Origin: Actinomadura macrotermitis
GTDB lineage: Bacteria > Actinomycetota > Actinomycetes > Streptosporangiales > Streptosporangiaceae
Assembly (NCBI RefSeq): GCF_009604375.1
Contig: NZ_WEGH01000001.1
Location: forward strand, 2,418,001 to 2,482,000
DNA: 64,000 nt
Reading direction: 5' to 3'
Each line of letters opens with the position of its first letter. Position 1 is the stretch's first letter. The notes beneath the pieces are model-generated. The model did not search any database and had not been told where the DNA came from. It saw only the letters and a list, made by a program, of their open reading frames with translations. Positions 39,072 to 47,103 of this stretch are shown here, one piece after another. The translations under genes and the position numbers were made by a program.

Positions 39072-40178
39072 ATGGAAGACGTCACGCAGCGCCTCGATGC
39101 GCTCGTCGCGCGGCTGGCCGCCGCCGGGTGGCTGACGCAGGAGCCGGTGAGAGCGGCGCTGCGTGGCGTCCCCCGGCACCTGTTCGTCCCGCCGGTGGCC
39201 TGGACCGGCGACGGCGGCCGGGTGCACCGGCGCACCGATCCCGAACGGTGGCTGGACCTGGCCTACGGCGACGACGCGATCATCACCCAGCTCGACGACG
39301 GGGCCACCGACCTGGACACCGGCCAGGGCCGGTTCACCTCCTCGCTGTCCGCACCCAGCACGGTGGTGTCCCTGCTGGAGCTGCTCGATGTCGAGCCGGG
39401 GCATCGCGTCCTGGACGTGGGCACCGGCACCGGCTGGACGGCCGCGCTGCTGTCGCGCCTGGCCGGCGCGGAGAACGTCACCAGCGTGGAGATCGATCCG
39501 CAGGTGTCGGAGCGGGCCGCCGCCAACCTCAAGGCCGCGGGCTGTTCGCCCCGGCTGCTGGTGGAGGACGGCGCGCAGGGCTGGGCGCCGGGCGCCCCCT
39601 ACGACCGCGTGCACGCCACCTGCGCCGTCGCCCGTGTGCCGTACGCGTGGGTGGAGCAGACGCGCCCAGGCGGGGTGATCGTGGCCCCCTACGATCCGGG
39701 GTTCGGTTCCAGCCATGAAGTGCGGCTCGTGGTGCTGCCCGACGGGACGGCGATCGGACGCTTCACCGGCTACGCCTCGTACATGATGATGCGCTCGCAG
39801 CGTCACCCCGAGTGGGACGACTTTCTTTCGGAGGCGACCCGCTCCACGACCTTCGTCGATCCTCGGACGCTCGGTTATGCCCCCGCAGGCGCGGATCTGG
39901 CGATGGGCGCCGCCCTGCCAGGAGTGCGCGCTCGGGGAATTCACGACGGAGACCGCTACACGCTGCGGCTGTGGGGCCCGGACTCCTGGGCCACGGCCCG
40001 CTACGAACCCGGCCGCGAGGTCTACGAAGTGGAGCAGGCCGGCAGCCGGGCACTGTGGGATCTGGCGGTGTCCGCCTACTTCGCCTGGGTCGTCCAGCGC
40101 AGCCCCGGCCGTGACCGCTTCGGCGTGACGGTCACCCCCGACGGCGACCACATCTGGCTGGATCAGCCGGTGAACTGA
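39072..40178 (+). CDS. PIMT-like SAM methyltransferase (peptide-maturation type)
   Basis: A 368-residue protein. The N-terminal part resembles protein-L-isoaspartate methyltransferase: RAALRGVPRHLFVPP, AYGDDAIITQ, SSLSAPSTVVSLLELLDV, then the SAM site VLDVGTGTGWTAALL (~113-127) and VTSVEIDPQ. A ~150-residue C-terminal extension follows (YDPGFGSSHEV, LWGPDSWATARYEPGREVYEV). PIMT homologues with such extensions occur in RiPP clusters, where they methylate Asp in peptides to form isoAsp or aspartimide. No ATP-grasp or lanthipeptide synthetase is nearby. ATG 39072. Last gene of the coupled operon. Confidence 0.85.
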   Translation: MEDVTQRLDALVARLAAAGWLTQEPVRAALRGVPRHLFVPPVAWTGDGGRVHRRTDPERWLDLAYGDDAIITQLDDGATDLDTGQGRFTSSLSAPSTVVSLLELLDVEPGHRVLDVGTGTGWTAALLSRLAGAENVTSVEIDPQVSERAAANLKAAGCSPRLLVEDGAQGWAPGAPYDRVHATCAVARVPYAWVEQTRPGGVIVAPYDPGFGSSHEVRLVVLPDGTAIGRFTGYASYMMMRSQRHPEWDDFLSEATRSTTFVDPRTLGYAPAGADLAMGAALPGVRARGIHDGDRYTLRLWGPDSWATARYEPGREVYEVEQAGSRALWDLAVSAYFAWVVQRSPGRDRFGVTVTPDGDHIWLDQPVN

Positions 40179-40230
40179 TGGGGTTTCGGCGGCGTCTGAG
40201 GTAACGCATGGCGTTTTCGATGGCGATGGG

Positions 40231-40242
40231 TAGTGTGCACTG
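40231..40242 (+). promoter_or_regulatory. -10 for a leaderless epimerase transcript
   Basis: TAGTGT at 40231-40236 ends six bases before the GTG at 40243, and there is no Shine-Dalgarno. This places transcription start at or next to the start codon. Confidence 0.4.
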
Positions 40243-41160
40243 GTGCGGATGGTGGTGACGGGTGCGGCCGGCTTCATTGGGAGCCACCTGGCCGAGGCGC
40301 TGGTGCGGGGCGGGCACGAGGTGCTGGCCGTTGACGCGCTCGAGCGCTCGTCCTCGCCCGAGGCCGCGCGGCGGAACTGGGCCGGGCTGGCCGAGCTGCC
40401 CGGGGTGACGCTCATCGAGTCCGATCTCGTGGTGGACGACCTGGCCAAGCTCGGGGAGGCCGACGTCGTCGTCCATCTGGCCGGGCGGCCCGGGGTGCGT
40501 ACGTCTTGGGGGCCCGGCGCGGCGGTGGCGCAGCGGGACAACGTGACGGCCACGCGGCGGCTGCTTGAGGCGTGTGCGGAGCGCAGGCCCAAGGTCGTGA
40601 TCGCCTCCAGCTCTTCTGTTTACGGGTCGGCGGGGGCCCGGCCTCATCGTGAGGGTGATCCGCTGGCTCCCGAGAGTCCTTATGCCGTCAGCAAGGTCGA
40701 GGTGGAGCGGCTCGCTGCTGCAGCCGATGCCCCTGTCACCGTGCTGCGCTACTTCTCGGTCTATGGGCCTCGGCAGCGGCCTGACATGGCCTTTCACCGG
40801 TTCATCGACGCGGCGCTGGCGGGGCGGGCGCTGCCGGTCTTCGGAGGCGGGCACCAGGCTCGTTCCTTCACCCATGTCGGCGACGTCGTCACGGCCACCA
40901 TGGCCGCCATCGGCCTGCCCGGCGGGGAGACCGTCAACGTCGGGCATCCTGAGCCGGTCAGTGTGCGGGACGCCATCGCGTTGCTCGCCGGCATTCTCGG
41001 GGTGAAGGTGCAGCTCGAAGAGGCCGACCTCGTCGCCGGGGATGTCCTCAAGACCTGGGCCGACACCGCGAAAGCCGAGCGGCTCCTGGGGTGGACGGCG
41101 AGGATCGGCCTCGCCGCGGGCCTGGCCGATCAGATCGCCTGGCAGAAGGGCTCCCGATGA
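40243..41160 (+). CDS. NAD-dependent sugar epimerase/dehydratase (extended SDR)
   Basis: A 305-residue extended SDR of the UDP-glucose/glucuronate epimerase group. The nucleotide site is GAAGFIGSHLAEALV (residues ~7-21). Catalytic Ser is in SSSSVYG and YAVSK supplies Tyr and Lys. RYFSVYGPRQRPDMAFHRF is the usual substrate segment. It likely makes an activated sugar for the glycosyltransferases that follow. The stop overlaps the next ATG (ATGA). First gene of a six-gene cluster. Confidence 0.92.
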   Translation: MRMVVTGAAGFIGSHLAEALVRGGHEVLAVDALERSSSPEAARRNWAGLAELPGVTLIESDLVVDDLAKLGEADVVVHLAGRPGVRTSWGPGAAVAQRDNVTATRRLLEACAERRPKVVIASSSSVYGSAGARPHREGDPLAPESPYAVSKVEVERLAAAADAPVTVLRYFSVYGPRQRPDMAFHRFIDAALAGRALPVFGGGHQARSFTHVGDVVTATMAAIGLPGGETVNVGHPEPVSVRDAIALLAGILGVKVQLEEADLVAGDVLKTWADTAKAERLLGWTARIGLAAGLADQIAWQKGSR

Positions 41161-42329
41161 CCCACCGGGCCGCCTACTTCGCCTTCGACCGGTTCCCCTC
41201 CAGCAAGGGCTCGGCCGTCCACATCGCGCAGATGGCCGACGAGCTGTTCGCGTCGTTCGGCGGCGGCCTGCTCGGGGTCCTCGGCGGCGGGGGCCTGCCG
41301 GGGTACCAGCGGGAGGGGAACCGGGAGATCGTGCGGTTCGGCGCGCAGATCCCCAACCTGATCGACCGGGCCGAGGCGTACTCCGGCTGGGTCGCCGAGC
41401 GGCTGCGGCCGCATCTGGACACGCTGGAGCTCTGCCACGTCCGCGACCCGTGGAGCGCGCTGCCGGTGGTGGAGGCGGGCGGCCGGTACCGGGTCCTGTA
41501 CGAGGTGAACGGGCTGCCGTCGATCGAGATGGCGCACACCTGGCCGTGGGCGGCGCCGGGCGCGCTGGCCAAGATCGCCGAGCTGGAGCGGTACTGCCTG
41601 GAGCGCAGCGACGCGGTGATCGTCCCGTCGCGGGTGATCGGCGACGCACTGGTGCGGCGGGGCGTGCCCGAGCGGAAGATCACGCTGGTGCCGAACGGCG
41701 CGGCGGTGCCGGACCGGCCCGCGCGGCCGGAGGGCGCCCCCGGGAACTACCTGGTCTATGTCGGGGCCATGCAGCCCTGGCAGGGCGTGGACGTGCTGCT
41801 GCGCGCGTTCGCCCGGCTCGCCGACCTGGACGTCCGGCTCGTCGTCTGCGCCTCGGTGCCCGAGCGGCGCGCCAAGCCGGTGAAGCGGCTGGCCGAGCGG
41901 CTCGGCGTCGACGGGCGGCTGGACTGGCGGTTCGCGCTGCCCCACCACGAGGTCGCCGCCTGGCTCGCGCACGCGCGGGTGTCGGTGGCGCCGCTCACCG
42001 GCTGCGCCCGCAACCTGGACCAGGGCTGCGCGCCGCTGAAGGTGATCGAGTCGATGGCGGCCGGGGTGCCGCTGGTCGCCTCGGACCTGCCGGTGGTGCG
42101 GGAGCTGGTGGACGACCGGGTGCACGGCCGCCTCGTCCCCGCCGACCGCCCGGCCGAGCTGGCCCGGGCGGTGCGGATCATGCTGGAGTATCCGGACGAG
42201 GCGCGCGCCATGGCCGGGCGCGCCCGGGACCGGGTCCGCGACGGCCTCACCTGGGACCATTCCCGAGCGCGGCTCGCGCGGGTCTACCGAACAATGACGG
42301 GCGGTGACGCTGATCGTGTTCTGGCGTAA
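41157..42329 (+). CDS. Glycosyltransferase family 4 protein
   Basis: A 390-residue GT-B enzyme. The N-terminal domain contains FPSSKGSAVHIAQMADEL. The C-terminal donor domain contains NYLVYVGAMQPWQGVDVLL and CAPLKVIESMAAGVPLVAS, the GT4 E-x7-E type nucleotide-sugar site. It transfers a sugar to a cell-surface acceptor that cannot be named. ATG at 41157 overlaps the epimerase stop. Its end overlaps the next gene by 26 bases. Confidence 0.92.
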   Translation: MTHRAAYFAFDRFPSSKGSAVHIAQMADELFASFGGGLLGVLGGGGLPGYQREGNREIVRFGAQIPNLIDRAEAYSGWVAERLRPHLDTLELCHVRDPWSALPVVEAGGRYRVLYEVNGLPSIEMAHTWPWAAPGALAKIAELERYCLERSDAVIVPSRVIGDALVRRGVPERKITLVPNGAAVPDRPARPEGAPGNYLVYVGAMQPWQGVDVLLRAFARLADLDVRLVVCASVPERRAKPVKRLAERLGVDGRLDWRFALPHHEVAAWLAHARVSVAPLTGCARNLDQGCAPLKVIESMAAGVPLVASDLPVVRELVDDRVHGRLVPADRPAELARAVRIMLEYPDEARAMAGRARDRVRDGLTWDHSRARLARVYRTMTGGDADRVLA

Positions 42330-43023
42330 GCAGAAGGCGGCGATCGCGGGGTTCCATCCCCTGCACCAGGCGCTCATCCATCAGCAGGGCTTCAGCGTGT
42401 CGCTGCGGCCGGCCGACTGGAACGCGCTGATCGCGAGCCTGGCGCAGCACCACGCGCACGTGCGCCGCCGCCGGTGGGGCCTGCCCGACCGGGTCCCGGC
42501 GGTGCTGGTGCCGATGCTGCGGGTGCTGATGGAGGACATGACCGGCAAGGGGGTGCTGTCGGTCGCGGCCGACCTGCGCGGCCCGGGGACGCCCGAGAAG
42601 CAGGGGCCGCAGGTCCAGCTGCCGGTGCGGCGGCCGGTCCGGTCGGTCACGCAGTGGTTCGCCGTCGACCCGTGGCTGCGGATGCGCGCCGAGCTGCGCG
42701 ACGGCAGCGTGCTGGAGCTGGCCGTCACCGACCGGGTGCGGTACCGCAAGGTCCACAAGGTGAACCCGCGCGGCAAGCACAAGACGAAGACCAAGACCAA
42801 GACGGTGCGGCGGATCGCGGTGACCCGGCGGACCGCCAAGGGCGCCCCGGTGCAGCGGCCGGGCACCCCGCCGCCGCCGTGGATCCGGGTGCGGCTGAAG
42901 AACGGCGAGCGCACGGTGATCACCGCCGTGGCCAAGATCCCGGCCGGGGACGACCGGTCGCTGCCCGAGCACATCCTGCACGTGTCCACCGAGACGTTCC
43001 GGTGGACGAGGAGGACCCGTTGA
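42304..43023 (+). CDS. Uncharacterised basic protein in the glycan cluster
   Basis: A 239-residue, strongly basic soluble protein: FHPLHQALIHQQGFSVSLRP, later GKHKTKTKTKTVRRIAVTRR (a Lys-Thr repeat) and ERTVITAVAKIPAG. No catalytic motif and no membrane helix. GTG at 42304 lies 26 bases inside the preceding glycosyltransferase gene, so co-expression is strict. Role in glycan assembly is only implied by position. Confidence 0.7.
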   Translation: MTLIVFWRKQKAAIAGFHPLHQALIHQQGFSVSLRPADWNALIASLAQHHAHVRRRRWGLPDRVPAVLVPMLRVLMEDMTGKGVLSVAADLRGPGTPEKQGPQVQLPVRRPVRSVTQWFAVDPWLRMRAELRDGSVLELAVTDRVRYRKVHKVNPRGKHKTKTKTKTVRRIAVTRRTAKGAPVQRPGTPPPPWIRVRLKNGERTVITAVAKIPAGDDRSLPEHILHVSTETFRWTRRTR

Positions 43024-43364
43024 CCCCCTGCGACGTCACCACCGGCTTCTTCGTGCTGGCCCGCTGCGGCCGGCCCGCCGTCGTCGGCTGCCCGCGCTGC
43101 GGCCGCCCGGTCTGCGACCGGCACGCGGGCCCGCAGGGCCTCTGCCCCGAGTGCGCCGGGCCGCAGAACGACGACCCCTACGACCCGCGCTGGGCCGGCG
43201 GCTACCGGCGGCGCTACTACTCCTCCAGCTCGCAGACCTACAACGACACCACCTGGTACTCCTCGTTCGACGACTACGACCGGGGCGGGTTCAACACCGG
43301 CGACGACTACTCCTACGGGAGCGGCGACTTCGGCGACGACGACGGCGGGTTCGTGGACTCCTGA
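43020..43364 (+). CDS. Zinc-ribbon protein with Tyr/Ser/Asp/Gly-rich tail, TTG start
   Basis: A 114-residue protein. N-terminal Cys/His cluster: ARCGRPAVVGCPRCGRPVC, DRHAGPQGLCPEC, a probable zinc-binding module. The C-terminal half is low complexity (RRRYYSSSSQTYNDTTWYSS, GDDYSYGSGDFGDDDGG). The start is TTG at 43020: it overlaps the preceding TGA (TTGA) and has a perfect AGGAGG at 43009-43014. A GTG at 43002 lacks a ribosome site. Function unknown; the tail could be a phosphorylation or assembly region. Confidence 0.75.
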   Translation: MTPCDVTTGFFVLARCGRPAVVGCPRCGRPVCDRHAGPQGLCPECAGPQNDDPYDPRWAGGYRRRYYSSSSQTYNDTTWYSSFDDYDRGGFNTGDDYSYGSGDFGDDDGGFVDS

Positions 43365-44449
43365 TGGCGCGCATCCTGTGGCTCACCGAGCACTACCCGC
43401 CGAGCAAGGGCGGCATGGCCGAGTCGTGCGACCGGATCGTGCGCGGCCTGCGCGGCGCCGGCGCCGAGGTCGACGTGGCGCACCTGACCCGGCGGAACCG
43501 GCCGTGGCAGGTGGAGCGCGAGCTCGGCGGGCGGCTGCTGACCGCGCCGCTGGAGGACGATCCCGAGCATGCGCTGCGCCGGCTGCTGACCGTGGTCGGC
43601 ACCGGCTACACGCACGTCGTCACGTTCGGCGGAACGTACGCGATGCTCGCCGCGCCCGTCCTGTCCTCCCTGCTGGGCGCGCCGCTGGTCACGCTGCTGC
43701 GCGGTAACGACATCGACGTGGGCGCGTTCTCGCTGCGCCGCCGGGGCGTGCTGGTGGACGCGCTGCGCGCCTCGGCGCGGGTGTGCGTGGTCGCCCGCTC
43801 GCACGCGCCGCTCGTCCGCGCGCTGGTCCCGGACGCGCCGGTGACGTTCGTCGCCAACAGCGTCGACACCGCGCAGTGGCGGGTCCTGCCGTCGGAGCGG
43901 GAGCGCGCGGCGACGTGGCGGGCCGAGCACGCCGGCGGGCGCCGCACGCTCGGCCTGATCGGGCAGCTGAAGAGCAAGAAGGGCGCCGGGTTCCTGCTGG
44001 ACGCGCTGCGCGGCTTCGACGATTTCCACCTGCTGCTCGTCGGCGAGGTGGAGGAGGCCGTCGCGGCGCGGCTCGCCGAGGGCGCGGTGCCGCACTCGTT
44101 CCTGCCGTTCCTGGAGCGCTACGACCTGCCGGCGGTGTACGCCTCGTGCGACCTGGTGGCGCTGCCGTCGTTCTACGACGGGATGCCGAACGTGGCGCTG
44201 GAGGCGGCGGCGCTCGGCGTGCCGCTGCTGGCGTCGGACGCCGGCGGCCTCGCCGACGTGGCCGACGACGAGATCGGCTTCACCTTCCCCGCCGGTGACC
44301 TGCACGCCTGCCGGGCGGCGGTGGCGCGGGCGGCGAAGGCGGGCGAGGCGGAGCTGGCGAAGCTGGGCGCGGCGGGGGCCGAGCGGATCGCCCGCGACTT
44401 CACGCCCGCGGCCGAGACGGCGGGCTATCTGGCGGTCTTCGGCTCGTGA
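43364..44449 (+). CDS. Glycosyltransferase family 4 protein
   Basis: A 361-residue GT-B enzyme: LWLTEHYPPSKGGMAESCDR at the N-terminus, then LLRGNDIDVG. The C-terminal FYDGMPNVALEAAALGVPLLASDAGGL carries the GT4 donor-binding Glu residues. ATG overlaps the zinc-ribbon stop (TGATG), and the stop overlaps the next GTG. Acceptor and sugar unknown. Confidence 0.92.
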   Translation: MARILWLTEHYPPSKGGMAESCDRIVRGLRGAGAEVDVAHLTRRNRPWQVERELGGRLLTAPLEDDPEHALRRLLTVVGTGYTHVVTFGGTYAMLAAPVLSSLLGAPLVTLLRGNDIDVGAFSLRRRGVLVDALRASARVCVVARSHAPLVRALVPDAPVTFVANSVDTAQWRVLPSERERAATWRAEHAGGRRTLGLIGQLKSKKGAGFLLDALRGFDDFHLLLVGEVEEAVAARLAEGAVPHSFLPFLERYDLPAVYASCDLVALPSFYDGMPNVALEAAALGVPLLASDAGGLADVADDEIGFTFPAGDLHACRAAVARAAKAGEAELAKLGAAGAERIARDFTPAAETAGYLAVFGS

Positions 44450-45237
44450 TCGTCTGCTACGCGCAGGGCGGCGGCCTCGGCCACCTGACGCGGGTGCGCG
44501 CCTATCTGCACACCATCGGCGTCACCGGCGAGGTGACGGTGGTGTCGGCGTCGCCGTTCGCCGCCGACCCGCGCGTGGTGGCCGGCGCGCACGCGGCCCG
44601 GCTGGACGGCCTGGCGCCCGCCGAGCTGGTCGTGGACGCCTTCCCCGCCGGGCTGAAGGGCGAGCTGTCCGCGGCGGACGTCCCGGCGGGCACCCGCGTC
44701 ACGCACCTGGCCCGGCTGCTGCGCTGGGACGTCTACCGCCCCCGCCTGCCCGAGCGGCCCATCAGGTTCGACCGCACCTACGTGCTGGAGGACCTGGCTC
44801 CGGCGCACCTGGAGTGGCTGCGGACGGTGTCGGACGAGGTCGTGCCGCTGGAGCTCGTCGAGCCCCCGGCCGAGGCGCCGCAGGCCGTCGACGGCTGGCT
44901 GATCGTGCACACCGGTCCCGACGAGGAGATCCGCGAGCTCGTCGCCTACGCGCGGGACATGGCCGAGCTGGAAGGGGCGCGCCCCCGGTTCACGCTGGTG
45001 TCGCCGCGCCGTCCCGAGGGACTGCCCGGCGATATCGCCCACCTGGCCGTCTATCCGGCGTGGCCGCTCGGCGAGCACGCCGAGCGGATCGTCACGGCGG
45101 CGGGGTTCAACGCCGTCCGCCAGTTCGCGCCGTGGCGGGAACGGCACCGGGTGCTGCCGTTCCCGCGCACGCTGGACGACCAGTTCGCCCGCGTCAGAAA
45201 TACCTGGAGTACAGGTTCCCTGTCGGCCATGTCCTGA
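44446..45237 (+). CDS. MurG-like glycosyltransferase fold protein, altered C-terminus
   Basis: A 263-residue protein. GGGLGHLTRVRAYL at the N-terminus matches the glycine-rich loop of MurG/UDP-glycosyltransferases. The C-terminal part has TAAGFNAVRQFAPWRERHRVLPFPRTLDDQF divided as the donor loop. The last ~15 residues (RNTWSTGSLSAMS) look non-native: they are read from the opposite strand of the neighbouring hydrolase's C-terminal codons, overlapping it by 44 bases. A rearrangement may have replaced the original end. Confidence 0.75.
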   Translation: MIVCYAQGGGLGHLTRVRAYLHTIGVTGEVTVVSASPFAADPRVVAGAHAARLDGLAPAELVVDAFPAGLKGELSAADVPAGTRVTHLARLLRWDVYRPRLPERPIRFDRTYVLEDLAPAHLEWLRTVSDEVVPLELVEPPAEAPQAVDGWLIVHTGPDEEIRELVAYARDMAELEGARPRFTLVSPRRPEGLPGDIAHLAVYPAWPLGEHAERIVTAAGFNAVRQFAPWRERHRVLPFPRTLDDQFARVRNTWSTGSLSAMS

Positions 45238-46462
45238 CGGCGTTCGCCGCGTTGTACAGGGCCGGGTCGATGTCGGAGTAGCTCAGCTTGGACGGGTCGT
45301 CGCGCTGGTCGAACAGCACCGCGTAGGTCGTCCCGTCGTACCGGCGCACCAGCAGGGCGCTGGTGCCGGGCTGGCTGCCGTCGTGCCAGGTGTTCCGGCC
45401 GGTCTTCATCGGCCGCACCATCCAGCCGCAGCCGTAGTACCAGCCGTTGGCGTTGACGCCGGTCTGGGGCTTGGCGAACGCCCGGTTGATCGAGGTGGTG
45501 TTCAGCACGGAGGTGCCGCCGTCGTAGATGCCGGCGAAGCGGACCAGGTCGACGGCGGTGGACAGCCAGCCGCCCTGCGCGTCGTGGTTCTCCAGGCTGA
45601 ACGAGCCGTACGGGGACGCCACGGTCTTGCCGGTGTTGTCCATGACCGTCCGGCCGGTGAACTGCGAGTGGTAGCCCACCTCGCCGGGGGCCCGGGAGAG
45701 GGTGCGGCCGAGCCGCATCCGCTTGATGCCGCGCGGCGCGAGCACCTTGGCCTGCACGTAGGAGCCGTAGCTCTGCCGGGACGCCTTCTCGATGATGCGG
45801 CCGAGCAGCATGTAGCCGTAGTTGGCGTAGGCGTAGTGCGTGCCGGGCGCGTGGTCGAGCTTGCGGGTGGAGGCGTACCGCATGATGTCGGCGTGCTTGA
45901 TCGGCAGCGGCAGGCCGAGCCGCTTGGCGATCTCGGCGTCCTGCCACATCAGGTCGGGCGAGATGTCGCGGTCCCAGCCGCCGAGGTGCTGCAGCAGGCG
46001 CAGCACGGTGACGTCCTTCAGCCGCGGGTCGGCGGCGGTGGACAGCCCGAGCAGCGTCGCGACGCGGTCGGTGGGCTTCAGCCTGCCGTCCTGGATGAGC
46101 CGCTGCACGGCCGTCGCGGTGATCGGCTTGGACACGCTGGCGATGCGGAACAGCGACGTCGGCTGGGTGGCCGGCGTCGCGGCGTCGGCCCAGGTGTAGC
46201 CGCGGGCGAGGACGAGCCGGCCCTTGCGGACGACGGCCAGCTGCCCCGCCGGGATGCCCCGCTTCTGCATGAACGCCTTGACGGCGGTGTCGAAGCCGCC
46301 GAGACCGGCCAGCGCGGTCCCCGTCGTCCGCCAGGTGCGGGCGGCGGCCACCTGGCGGCCCGCCGTCGCCGCGCCGGAGCATCCGCCGAGCACCGTCGCG
46401 CCGAGACCGGCGGCTCCGGCGATCAGCCCGAAATCACGCCGGGACAGGCCGTCCTGGGACAT
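45194..46462 (-). CDS. Tat-exported lipoprotein serine hydrolase (beta-lactamase/PBP4-like fold)
   Basis: A 422-residue protein. Twin-arginine signal LSRRDFGLIAGAAG and lipobox LGGC (Cys28) predict a Tat lipoprotein. Catalytic SVSK (Ser109, Lys112), a YAN motif in HYAYANYGYMLLG, and a C-terminal HDGS in place of KTG indicate the serine beta-lactamase/class C or esterase-like family. Probably acts on D-Ala peptides or esters outside the membrane. ATG 46462 has GGGGGTG upstream; a longer GTG start at 46495 is less likely. Confidence 0.9.
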   Translation of the reverse strand: MSQDGLSRRDFGLIAGAAGLGATVLGGCSGAATAGRQVAAARTWRTTGTALAGLGGFDTAVKAFMQKRGIPAGQLAVVRKGRLVLARGYTWADAATPATQPTSLFRIASVSKPITATAVQRLIQDGRLKPTDRVATLLGLSTAADPRLKDVTVLRLLQHLGGWDRDISPDLMWQDAEIAKRLGLPLPIKHADIMRYASTRKLDHAPGTHYAYANYGYMLLGRIIEKASRQSYGSYVQAKVLAPRGIKRMRLGRTLSRAPGEVGYHSQFTGRTVMDNTGKTVASPYGSFSLENHDAQGGWLSTAVDLVRFAGIYDGGTSVLNTTSINRAFAKPQTGVNANGWYYGCGWMVRPMKTGRNTWHDGSQPGTSALLVRRYDGTTYAVLFDQRDDPSKLSYSDIDPALYNAANAVRTWPTGNLYSRYF

Positions 46463-46530
46463 CGCACCCCCAAAGATCACATCTCGGTCCGGCACGCTAC
46501 CGCATGTCGATCATCAGGGTGCGGTGATCG

Positions 46531-47046
46531 TCACAGCTCGGGAAAGGCCAGATCGAAGGTGACCTCGACGTCGTCGGCGAGCTTGAGCGCACCGAGGAAC
46601 GCCGAGTACGGCTTGACGCCCCAGCGGGTCTGCCGGACCGTCGCGCCGCCGCGCACCCGGCCGTGCTCGGCGTTGGCGCGCACCGCGAGCGGCTCGCTCC
46701 GCCCCATGATCGTCAGCTCGCCGGCGACCTCGCCGGCCGCCCGATCGGCACCGGTGGACCGGAAGACGATCTCGGGGTGCCGGTCGGCTTGCAGGATCCT
46801 GCGCAGGTTCTTGGTGATCTCGGCGATGTCGGCGTCCGAGAGCGGCAGCACCCCGCCGGCGCCCTCGCGCACCGCCAGCCCGGCGGTCTCCACCACCACC
46901 CGCACGCCCGGCGCTTCGCCGAGGTCGACCTCGGCGCGCCAGCGGGTCGCCTCCAGGGTCAGGTCGTGGCCCGCCCGGCGGCCGAGCCCGCTCCGGCCGG
47001 TCTTGATGAGCAGCAGTCCGTCGCGGGGTCCGAGTTCATGCGCCAT
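46531..47046 (-). CDS. YceI-family lipid-binding protein
   Basis: A 171-residue lipocalin-like YceI protein without a signal peptide: GLGRRAGHDLTLEATRWRAEV, LSDADIAEITKNLRRILQADRHPEI across the family helix, and AFLGALKLADDVEV at the end. The H-D after RRAGH is the usual YceI mark. Binds isoprenoid or acyl chains in known members; ligand here unknown. ATG at 47046. It lies 68 bases upstream of the hydrolase on the same strand. Confidence 0.88.
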   Translation of the reverse strand: MAHELGPRDGLLLIKTGRSGLGRRAGHDLTLEATRWRAEVDLGEAPGVRVVVETAGLAVREGAGGVLPLSDADIAEITKNLRRILQADRHPEIVFRSTGADRAAGEVAGELTIMGRSEPLAVRANAEHGRVRGGATVRQTRWGVKPYSAFLGALKLADDVEVTFDLAFPEL

Positions 47047-47103
47047 GCCGCCACCTTAGGGCGTTTTCCACACCCGTTGGCGATCATCTTTCCCGGCCCG
47101 GCG

